From Vitellaria paradoxa (taxonomy: Eukaryota; Streptophyta; Magnoliopsida; Ericales; Sapotaceae), in NCBI GenBank assembly GCA_019916065.1, contig CM034241.1, positions 6,239,920-6,303,919 of the forward strand: a stretch of DNA of 64,000 nucleotides. The letters are read 5' to 3'. The notes under the pieces were generated by a model, which made no database searches, was not told the origin of the DNA, and saw only the letters and a program-made list of their open reading frames with translations. Numbering within the stretch: position 1 is the stretch's first letter; every line of letters starts with the position of its first letter. Positions 23,815-33,410 of the stretch are shown here, one piece after another. A program made the translations under genes and the position numbers.

Positions 23815-25896
23815 ACCAAACCAAGCCTTTTCCCACTAGGTGGGGTTGGTTATATGGATTTGTCAACGCCAATTAGATCTATTTAGGGCTATATCCTTCG
23901 ATAGATCTAGGTAAGCAATATCATGTTTAATAGTCTATTCCCAACTTTTCTTGGGTCTTCCTCTACCTCTCCTACTCCTAGTAATCTGCATACTTTCACA
24001 CCTTCTAACAGGTGCCTCCGCTGGACGCCTTCTAACATGACCAAACCATCTTAATCGATTTTCTCTCATTTTATCTTCAATCGGTGCTATTCTTACTTTG
24101 CCTCTAATCTCCTCATTCCTAATCCTATCTTTCTTTGTAATCCTGCACATCCACCTTAGCATCTTCATCTCCGCAACTGTCATCTTCTGACCATAATGAT
24201 ACTTTACTGCCCAACACTCTGATCCATATAGCAGCACTGGTCTAACCGCCATCTTATAATACTTTCCTTTCACCTTGAGAGGGACTTTTCAGTCACACAA
24301 AACCCCCGAAACACTCCTCCATTTGGTCCACCCCGCTTGAATCTTGTGACTTACATCAGTATCAATCCTCCCATCTTGTTGCACCATATATCTAAGGTAC
24401 CTAAATTTATCTTTCTCTACAATCTTTTGTGTGCCTAAACTTACTTCTATACTACCTGTTATCCTACTTTGACTAAACTTACATTCCATATATTCTGTCT
24501 TGCATCAGCTTAGCCTAAAACCTTTTGTCTTTAACGTTTTCCGTCACAATTCTAGCTTAACATTCACTCATTCACTCATCTCATCTACTAAAATAATATC
24601 ATCTGTAAATAGCATACACCATGGCACCTCATCCTGAATATGTCTTGTAATCTCATCCATAACTAAAGTAAACAAGTATGGGCTTAACGCTGAGCCTTAA
24701 TGTAAAACCAATCGTGATAGGAAACTCGTTAGTCTCACCACCCGTCGTCCGTATTGATGTCATGGCTCTATCATACATGTCCTTTATCATCTCAATATAT
24801 GCGACACACGCTCCTTTCTTTTCCAATACTCTCCATAGAATCTCCCTAGGAACTCGGTCATATGCATTCTCTAAATCAATGAACACCTTATGTAAATCTT
24901 TTTGACCTTCTCTATATTGTTCCATTAACTTCCTCAACAGAAAGATAGCCTCCATGGTTGATCTTCCAGGCATGAAACCAAATTGATTCTCTGAAACGTT
25001 TGTTGTCCTTCTTAGTCATTTCTCAATAACTATCTCCCATAATTTCATCGTATGGCTCATCAATTTAATCCCGCGGTAGTTCGTACAATTCTGAATATCT
25101 TCTTTGTTCTTGTATATGGGCATAAGGATATTTTTCCTTCATGTATCAGACATCTTCTTACTCTTTAGCACTACATTAAAAAGTTTTATCAACCAACTTA
25201 TGCCATCCTCTCCTAAGCACCTCCAAACCTCAATAGGTATACCATCTGGCCAATCGCTTTCCCATTATTCATCCTTTTTAGTACTTCTTTTACTTTTTCT
25301 CTACTGATTCTCCTATAGAACATAAGATTTAATTCTTCCCTAAAAGTAGTAAACTGCTCCAACTATATGTCACTACTACTGCTTTCGTTGAATAACTTGC
25401 ACAAGTAGTTCTTCCAACGCTTTTTTATCTCCTCTTCCTTTAGTAATACCTTTTCATCCTCATCCTTAATGCATTTAACTTAGTTTAAATCTTTGGTCCG
25501 TCTATCTCTGGATTTAGCAAACTTGAATATCTTTCGCTCGCCCTCCTTAGTGTCAAGCAGCCTATATAAATCCTCAAATATCCTTGCGTTAGCCTCACTA
25601 ACTGCCTTTTTTATTTCTCTTTTCACTTCTCTATACCTCTCCAAGTTCGCTTCATTTCGGTTGTTTTAACAAGATTTAAAACACTTTCTTTTAACTTTTA
25701 TCTTATCTTGAACGGTCTCGTTCCACCACCATACCTCTTTTTGTGTTGGAGCACTCCCTTTGCATTCTCCTAAGACTTCTTTCCCTACTCTCCTAATACA
25801 CTTTACTATCTTATTCCATATAATATTTGCACTCTCATTTACTGTCTAAACGTCTTTTTTTAATACTCTTTCCCTAAATGCTGGTTGCTTATCACC
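23815..25896 (-). mobile_element. RTE-type LINE, 5'-truncated and decayed
   Basis: On the minus strand the order is: linker with WWWNETVQDKI (near 25710), reverse transcriptase with MPGRSTMEAIFLL and VFIDLENAYDRVPR (24653-24973), the catalytic box as LFTDDIILV (about 24580-24620; usual FADD), then the C-terminal region with GWTKWRSVSGVLCD and ENRLRWFGHV (23935-24489). Many stops and frameshifts. The endonuclease domain is missing, so insertion was 5'-truncated. The 3' end is near the left edge. The short duplication ACATA flanks it, and tandem copy 1 has the uninterrupted site near 9347. Confidence 0.85.
23935..24973 (-). pseudogene. LINE reverse transcriptase and C-terminal region
   Basis: Three open pieces (24653-24973, 24289-24489, 23935-24273) in shifting frames make up the polymerase and the tail of an RTE-clade ORF. 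The first carries the motif-A Asp (FIDL). The motif-C Asp pair (FTDD) lies between the first two pieces. It cannot encode a working enzyme. Confidence 0.8.
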
Positions 25897-27890
25897 ACAT
25901 AATAATTTTAATTGAAATTTCTGCTTTATTGAACATTCAGAAAAAGTTTCTTATTAGTCCGCCAGTACGCATTAATTTACGCAGTTAGTCCACATTATTG
26001 GTAAAGGTAATAATTTAATGAAAATGTTGTCACTTGTCAGCTTTCTTCAACAACTGTGCATTTGCTTGAATTTTTATACAAAAGTCTCTGTAGTACTATA
26101 ATCATGTAAAATATATGATAAAAATAAAAAAGAATAATTGTGTAATTTTTGTTAATAAAAAAATTATAAAAGTGAATTAGGAGTGTCTAGAGTTTAAAAA
26201 AATTCAAAGAAAAAATCAACCGTTGATATTAAAGTAATGTAAAAAATAATACGTGACGAAATTTGATAAAAAAATAAAAAAATTTTAAAAAAATCTGAAA
26301 CTTCAAGCAAGGCATTTTTTTTTTTTTTAAGTATTTTGTAGTTTTGCCATTTGTGGTGGACTGATGCAGACAACCCCACGACTTCTGGCCACGCGATTTG
26401 ACAAAAGACTACAATACCCTCGAATGATTGGTTGGAGATGGATTTTTCAATGAAATCTACATATTGAAACTAGTTAATTCAAAACTTCAAGAATTGTGGC
26501 AAATTTGACCCTTGCCCAATTTTTATATCAACTAGCGTCCAAGAACCTAATTAGCCGCTCAAAGACGGCCTTGCACCAGTCAAACAAATAATTCTAGTAA
26601 TAGAAATTTCGAAATTGTTCAAAGTAAAACCTTTAAAAATTTAACATTATTAAATTTAAAAATAATCTATAAATAGTTCATGACCGATTCTATTCCTAAT
26701 GTTGGAATAAAAAACCATAATATACTCAAATTTTACCTAAAAATACAAATACGAAATGATTATAGAATCAGCAAATAAAAGAAATTAAGAAAATTTGGAA
26801 TTGATAGGTTCACTGTGTGTTTCAAGAGACTAATTAGGATGCAAATTTTATAACAAATTGGACTTGCACATAGCAGTGTGTTCATACTTTTTATGACTCA
26901 CATGATCTCTCCCATGCTATTTTAGGCATTATTATCCTAGATATTGACCAGGTCCCTAATGTTAAACATTAGTGTTTTTTTTTTTTTTCCTTTTTCATGG
27001 AAGTTAAGTCTATGTCCCCTCTTTATTTTGTGTTGTGGTGAATTCTCACACTTCTATTACTTTTTTTTTTTTTTATACTTTTAAAGATCAAGTTTATGTC
27101 AATTTTTTTTATTGTATTACAATGAGTAATAGACATTTATCTTTTTTTTTTTCACTGATCTTGCAAGTCAAATTTACGTCTTATTCTCTCTTGTATTAAT
27201 TTGTTTGGTCTAATTACTCGGCCAGAAATTGTTCTTATCAATAATCATGGCTTGAGAATAGAAATTAAGCTTAATAAGATCTAATCTTTTATTGTTCTTT
27301 AATAACTCAATTTTAATATTTTTTTCACTCTCTATATATACCATTTCTTTAGTTTCACAGGTTTGATCTTGTAGATTTAACTGATGTTCTAATTGAACTA
27401 AAGGAGCGAAATAAATCATATTGATTTTTCAAGTATAAGTGTTGTGTGAAATTTTATATTTTTTTATTCCTTTGTCCTTATTCTATGAAACTCTTTACCT
27501 AATATTATTCCTCTGGTCGGATGGGCCTAACGCGATATTACAATTCTAATTAAGTTTTTTGCAGCATTTTTTTTTATTTTTTATCATTGTAATAGTAAAA
27601 AAAAAAAAAAAAAAAAAAAATCCAACGACATAGGGATTTGAGACGTGTTGAACTCAACGTTAAAAGCATAAATAAGGGATCTTGAGTACGGTGGTGTTTG
27701 GATGATAAAAATTAAAAATATAAAAATACAAAATGTTGGTATAAAAGTGATATTGACAAAATTTGATTTAAAAAAATACAAAAAAATTAATAAAAGTTAT
27801 AAATTTTAATGTAGCTCCATAGGCAAGACCCATGAACTCATTTGTCACTTACTTTACTAGACATTTTAGGCGAATATATATGAACATGAA
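25897..27890. other. Right part of tandem copy 2 and spacer
   Basis: No gene is seen. Bases 25897-26045 match 9350-9500, then a deletion junction, then 26046-27200 match 10595-12150. After 27200 nothing is recognised apart from a 22-bp poly(A) run (about 27599-27620). Confidence 0.5.
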
Positions 27891-28097
27891 TTTTTTTTTT
27901 TTTTAAAGAGTGTTCGGATTAGTTTACATGCACTTTGACTAATCTTTTCACTCCAAACAAGACTTTCAAAACAAAAGTAAACCCCGGCGGTTTATAACTA
28001 CTAGCGTAAATGAGGCTCATGAGATTCGAACTTGAGACCACGTAAGAAGCAAATCTCTTTATCCCAAACTGAATATCACTAGCCACTCACTGGTGGT
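27891..28097 (-). mobile_element. SINE, tRNA-derived, A-tailed
   Basis: A 207-bp insertion has a perfect 14-bp target duplication TATATGAACATGAA (27877-27890 and 28098-28111). On the minus strand it has an A-box-like start (AGTGAGTGGCTAGTG), a B box (GTCTCAAGTTCGAATCTC, about 28021-28039) and a 3' poly(A) tail of about 14. It belongs to a different family from the T-tailed SINE at 1078. Confidence 0.85.
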
Positions 28098-28513
28098 TAT
28101 ATGAACATGAACTTAATCCTTACCTCTTTGGTTGACTTGCTTGTGACGTCATTCTCAAATATTCGTACTCTTCCTTCGTATCTACCCAGATTTCATGGAA
28201 TATAAGCGGTTTGAAGCTGGTTTTTACTCCAGGGTCCTGTAATTAAATTTCAGTCCTTTTACTTTAGGTGAAGTAAATCTCGCTATTCAATTTAAAAATA
28301 TAATTATTTGTTTTTCTGAAGGGTAGATCAGTAAATTGATAACGATTATTTTCCTCAATCACAATCCGAAAAATCCTTCCCTTTTCCGTTTCTTTCACCA
28401 GTGGTTTCAATCTCCTTTACCGTCTGTATTTCCTTCTAAACACCCTCCAAGTACTTTTTCTTCGAATCGGGTACGATGATGACAAGGCTATCAAACACCT
28501 CCGGCATTATACT

Positions 28514-29527
28514 TTAGATCCGTTTAATAACGTTTTTATTTTTTTTATTTTTTATTTTATATTTTTATAAATTGACAGAAAAATATATTTATCAAATTTG
28601 TTTATATTTTTTTTTACAAAAAAATAAAAATTTAAACAAAAAAAACATAAATAGAAAAAAATTTGTTTTTATTCTATTTTTTTGTTGTAAACATTTTGTC
28701 AATTTTAATACTTTATTTATTTTTGTTACATCATATTAAAATAAATTATTTTATTCAAATATTTTATTAAATTAAAATTATTTTTAATAAATAATATAAT
28801 TAAATTAAATTAATAAATTAATATGTAAATTTTATTATTTTTAATTTAATAAATTAGTTAATTTAATTAATAAGAAATATATATTATTAAATTATTTTTA
28901 ACAAATAATAAAATAAAATATATTAATTTAATTAATATAGATATATTTTATTAAAATATTTTTAATAAATATTATATTTCAATTATTTAAATTATTTACT
29001 TTAATTTAATAATAAACTTAAAAGAATTAATTTAAATAATATTAAATATATTTCATTAAATTATTTTTAATAAATATCATAATTAAATTAATTTAATTGT
29101 TAATTTAATTTAATAAATTTATTTAATATCAATTATATTTTATTATATTATTTTAGATAAATATCGTAATTAAATTATTTAAATTATTGAGAAATATATT
29201 TTATTTAATTATTTTTAGCAAATAATATAATTAAATTATAATTAATATATTCTATATTTATTGGATTAAATAATATAATATTTATATTTTATTCAATTAT
29301 TTTTAATAAATAATAATTAAATTAAATTAAATTAATATAAAATATATTTATTAAATTAAATTAATATAAAATATGTTTATTAAATTAAATTAATTTTCAA
29401 AAAATTAATAAAATTAAATATTTTATAAAAAGAAAAAATTAATAATTATAAATAAAATTATATTTTTAAACGTAATTTTAATTTTTATTTAAAAAAACGA
29501 CAATAAAAAATAAAAAACGAAAAAGAC
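28514..29527. mobile_element. Older PIF-like element, related to 18628-19665
   Basis: It starts GATCCGTTTAATAACG (compare GGGCCCGTTTGATAACA). Its first 250 bp align with the inverted right end of 18628-19665 (TTTTGTTACATxATA and TAAATTATTTTATTCAAATA). The interior is almost pure A/T. The right edge and target duplication are unclear. It is nested in the left arm of the inverted-repeat element. Confidence 0.5.
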
Positions 29528-29639
29528 TTGCATATAAACATGAATAAAAAAAGGGGAGTGCTACCAAATGCCCCTTGTGTCCCACAATTTGTTTTGGCAA
29601 AACCAATCTGCCAAAAAGTGAAAAGTTATATCGAATCTC

Positions 29640-29965
29640 AAACCAACATTTCCATTAATCATGAAGAGTTTCGTCTGGTTGAGTTCTCAACGATTTGAGC
29701 GAATGATTGGAGTTTGCATCGGACGATGACGGACGACTGACAACACAGTGGAGACGGGGGAAGCAATCGGCTGGATCACGGCGGAGCAGCACTGGTTGGG
29801 GCCGATCGCGTGGGTGTTGTGGCGCGGTACGGTGCATGGCACCGGGGTGGCGCACGTTAGAGGGCTTCGCCGGGAAAGGGTGGTGGGTTGCAGATGTGGT
29901 GTGATGGCAGCGGCGGAGCTGGTGGATTTACCAGGGTTTGTGATTGTGTGGGTTTTTGACCCCAA
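29640..29965. other. GC-rich non-coding block inside the inverted-repeat element
   Basis: About 320 bp of strongly GC-rich sequence in an AT-rich setting, with open frames on both strands that look like compositional artefacts. It is followed by an (AAT)8 microsatellite (about 30021-30045). It could be captured host sequence; I do not recognise it. Confidence 0.35.
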
Positions 29966-30359
29966 TAGGGAGGTGCGGTTCAGTTTTTACGACTTAAGTG
30001 GTTTTGGACTTTTTTTTACAAATAATAATAATAATAATAATAATAGGGCCAAAATCATTTACTAAAATAAACAAATGTGGTTAATGGAAATTGTTCACTC
30101 ATAAATTATTTTAAAACCGCCAAAAGCCAGTTTACAGCGGAAAAGAAGATCGCTAAAAACGTTACTCATGTAAATGAAAAAGGTTGCTAAAAATGTTACT
30201 CATGTAAATGAATTCAGCAGCTTTTGCCTCTTCGCTTCACTGTACTTTTCTTCGAAGCAACTTTTCTTTTGTAAATTACCAAAAAAAAAAAAAAGAACTT
30301 TTCTTTTGTACAGTGGCACAATATTAAAGTTGATGAAAAAAAAAAGTTAAAGTGAAAAT

Positions 30360-30712
30360 ATTTTTTAATGTTTTTTTATTTAAGTTTTTATTTTTTTGAA
30401 ATAAAAAATATAAATAAATTTAACAAATACATTTTTGTTGACGATTTATAAAATTTTAAAAATATACAAAAAAATAGGAAACAAATTAACATACACACAA
30501 ATTTAATTGTAAACTGAATTAGATCCAATCCTCCTGTCACAGCATGAATCCTGTACACAAATTTTATTGTAAGCTGAACTGAAAAAAGGGTTTCATGCAA
30601 GGATTGGATCTAATTTAATTTACAATTAAATTTGTGCATATTTTAATTTATTATTTTTTGGTTTATATTTTTAAAATTTTATAAATTAGCGATAGAAACA
30701 TTTTTTTCTTTT
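30360..30712. repeat. Imperfect long palindrome
   Basis: The arms about 30420-30533 and 30598-30700 are inverted copies (sharing AATTTAATTGTAAACTGAATTAGATCC in near-identical form), with a centre near 30565. The outer arms carry the subterminal AT-rich motif of the PIF-like family. Transcripts could fold into a long hairpin. Confidence 0.6.
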
Positions 30713-31250
30713 ACTTATAATGTGCTTTTGGGCATAGCGACCTCACCCCACGGCCCTTCGAGCAAACACACGCTTCCCTTGGCATTATGCTTGACAAGCC
30801 CAACAACTTGCGCCGCTTCCTTGCATTACTCTTCGACACCAATGGGGCTTGGCCATGCCCCTTAGCAATAAGCGTGATATGCTTCCTTGCATTGCTCTCG
30901 GTCACCGATGGGGTTAGTCATGGCCCGTGACATTTCGATTGACACGCCTCTTTACATTACTCTTGGATATGTTTACATTGTTATCAAACACTAACAAGAT
31001 TAGGCATGGCTCTTGCCTTTGTGCTTGGTAAGCCCTGCGCCTTGCCAACGCACCGTGGCATTGCTCGTGGCAACCCACGGGGCTTGCCGTGTAACTTGGC
31101 AATGCCCCTTTGTCATCTTCCGCCCACATCAACCGTGGCTTAAAGGAAGCCCAAAGTGTGACTCATTATCTCGGGGGAGCATGCCATGGACACTCAACGA
31201 GTGCTGGGGGGCGTGGCATACAGTATCAGTCTTGCTAACAACATTCGCAA
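30713..31250. repeat. GC-rich degenerate repeat block
   Basis: About 500 bp in which motifs such as CTTCCTTGCATTRCTCT, TTGGCAATGCCCC and CACGGGGCTTG recur at irregular spacing. Frames are open in several directions but without a recognisable domain. It may be the core of the surrounding inverted-repeat element. Confidence 0.4.
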
Positions 31251-31615
31251 TAGAAACATATTTGCTAAATTTGTTTATATTTTTTTGTTTAAAAAAATAA
31301 AAACTTAAACAGAAAAATGTAAATAAAAAAAGTATTTTCACTTTATTTTTTCTGTCACAAACATTTTGTCAGCTTTGTTACATTATATTAAAATAATTAT
31401 TTTATTAAATTAAAATTATTTTTAATAAATTAATATAATTTAATTAAATTATTTATCTAAATTAATATGTAATACATTTTATTAATATATAAAAATCATT
31501 TACTAAATTTGTTTATTAATTTATTAATATATAATTAATTTATTAATTAATTTATTTATTTTTAATATAAAAATTAATATATAATTTATTAATTTATCAA
31601 ATTAATATAAAAATC
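31250..31615. mobile_element. PIF-like fragment
   Basis: It matches the start of the 28514-29527 element (TTTGTTTATATTTTTTTGTTT, then GTTACATTATATTAAAATAA). It decays into AT-rich sequence, and no ends are resolved. Confidence 0.4.
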
Positions 31616-32048
31616 GTTTATTGTGCCACCATACGCCACCATACAAAAGATAAGTTGCTTTGAAGAAAAAGTACAGTGAAGAGAAAAAAACCTGCTGAAT
31701 TCAACTACATGGGTAACGTTTTTAGCAATCTTCGTTACCACTATAAATGAATCTGTTTTTTGGCGGTTTTACATTAAACATTCGTTTAAATGATTTTGAT
31801 CCGAATTTTTGTAAAAAAGTTTCAAAACCATTTAAGTCAATACAAACTGAACCTCACCTACTTATTGGGGTCAAAACCCGTGCTTGCGTTGATTTTGTGG
31901 GACAGAACGGAAGGCATTTTTTTTTTTTTAATTAATTTGTTATCAATTTACTGATCTACCCTTTAAAAGACAAATCATTATATTTTTAAATCGGATGGTG
32001 AGGTTCACTTGACCTAAAATAAAGGGCTGAAATTTAACTTCAGACCGC

Positions 32049-33338
32049 AAATCCAATTTCACGTACGTACACATTTGAACTCATCATAAGAGTTCCAATA
32101 TATAAGGAGAAGAGGGGAAGTATGACCTTTGTGAATAGGTTGAGAGGTATAACAAATAACACAATTGGATTATAATGAAAGTAACTCTTTCTCACTTTGT
32201 GTAAACCTATCCAAATACATGTAAAAAAGCCTCCCAATGATGGAGAGTAAAAATATGGTACCTAAACTAACCCAAATCTTCCCCCATAAAAAATAATGGG
32301 TATTATAATATACTCTCTCTAATTAAAATTAGAGGCATTTATCAACATCAAGTCTCAAAAACAAAATTCTAATTGATAAAAACAAAATAAAAGAGAAATT
32401 AAGAACAAATCTCACAAATGCAGCATTCTCGTGCTTTTCAAATCTAGTAGTGATAGAAAATTTCAAACATCATATTTACCATTCAGATTGAAGATACTTG
32501 TGTCTGCAAATCACTGTCAAAATTTGAGATTGATCCGATGATTGATCGTCTCCCATTGAAGATATTTGTGTCTGCAAGTCACTGTCAAAATTTGGGATTG
32601 ATCCAATGATTGATCATCTTCCAGTCGCCTTTTAAAGATTCTTGCGGAGGACCAAAATATTCTGCAATTCCTCTGTTCTGTCTATGTATTCTTTTCCTCC
32701 GTTGTTGTCAAATAACAGCTGACGACTTAAGCCATTTAGCTGCCCTAAAAGGGCCTTGAGCTGGGCTAAGGTACTTCGCCAAATTTGGGCTAAATTTATG
32801 AGTAATTAAGCTCCATAACATTGCACTAGTCCCCTCCAACAAGGGACAACCCAACACTTTGCGCAGCTGGAAGGTTAAGATGCCAAATTTTGTCATCTTC
32901 TATCACTTGAAGCTAGAATGGCAAAAACATGCTTTTGTAACTTGCTAGTACCAGTGAAATTAGCGATGAGATCAAATATACAATGTCTTTGAATATTTAC
33001 AAGCTCTAGAATTTGTACTCATTTATCCTAAATCTAATTACATACTAGGAGGAGGTACTTCCTAAAATGAGTTACAATAAATCTAGAGAGAGACAAACCT
33101 TGTCTCCCGTAATGAGATCCTTCTTCCTGGCAGAGAGAGGGGGAAGCAAAAGACCATTTCCAAGGAAAAACAAAGTCCGGACAGGGTATAAGAATCTTAC
33201 AGGAAATGAGGCAGAAAAAACAATTAATTAATAAAAGGAGAAGAACACAAACGAGGGAATTATGGGAAGTGGAAGGAAATTCTAGTTTCAAGCCTCATTC
33301 TAATTTCTTTTGAAATGCCAGCCCATCTTACCCAGTGT
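32049..33338. other. Upstream region of UGT D
   Basis: No gene is seen. It includes a 68-bp tandem duplication (32487-32622). The last 120 bp are alignable with the leader of pseudogene E (44581-44735). Confidence 0.5.
32487..32622. repeat. 68-bp tandem duplication
   Basis: Units 32487-32554 and 32555-32622 both read ATTGAAGATAyTTGTGTCTG... to ...TGATTGATCrTCTyCC, differing at a handful of sites. Each contains an ATTGATCC and a TGATTGATC motif. Confidence 0.85.
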
Positions 33339-33348
33339 GTATATATTT
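33339..33348 (+). promoter_or_regulatory. TATA-like box of UGT D
   Basis: GTATATATTT lies about 63 bp before the UGT D start codon. In pseudogene E the same place has expanded into a long alternating purine-pyrimidine tract. Confidence 0.4.
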
Positions 33349-33410
33349 CATCAACTAGAGGGCGAATCACAACCAAAACCAGAAGCTCCATACTACCCTT
33401 TACTTCCGCA

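Larger units (their letters stand above)
16783..27200 (+). repeat. Tandem duplication copy 2 (contains UGT C)
   Basis: Same order as 1655-12150. Copy-specific insertions are the Mutator-like MITE (16801-17383), the PIF element (18628-19665) and the RTE LINE (23815-25896). It lacks the equivalents of 9500-10595. Shared coding parts are nearly identical, so the duplication is recent relative to the flank decay. Confidence 0.85.
28233..32048. mobile_element. Large inverted-repeat element (Mutator/foldback-like), nested
   Basis: Two arms match as inverted repeats: 28233-28345 with 31925-32048 (shared TTAAATTTCAG and AAATATAAT cores), and about 29940-30330 with 31620-31900 (shared GACCCCAATA, GGTTCAGTTT, ACCGCCAAAA and CACTGTACTT). 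The left arm is split by the insert 28346-29940. The outer ends are GGGTCCTGTAATTA and, inverted, GCGGTCTGAAGTTA. I could not find a clean target duplication. No transposase is seen; the core holds GC-rich non-coding sequence. Confidence 0.5.

Noticed and set aside
29687..30065. Open frames in both directions near 29.7-30.0 kb
   Set aside because: They reflect GC-rich composition and an (AAT)n repeat that reads as poly-Asn; no domain and no conservation between arms.
30711..31341. Several 60-95 codon frames on both strands
   Set aside because: They are overlapping and compositional, in a block of degenerate repeats.
28200..32060. Target duplication for the inverted-repeat element
   Set aside because: Candidates such as TTTACTCCA and AAATCCAAT do not match well enough to support a superfamily call.
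33315..33410. Earlier start for UGT D (32 extra codons)
   Set aside because: The homologous start in UGT C and E and the better ATG context are at 33411; the upstream part matches the untranslated leader of E.
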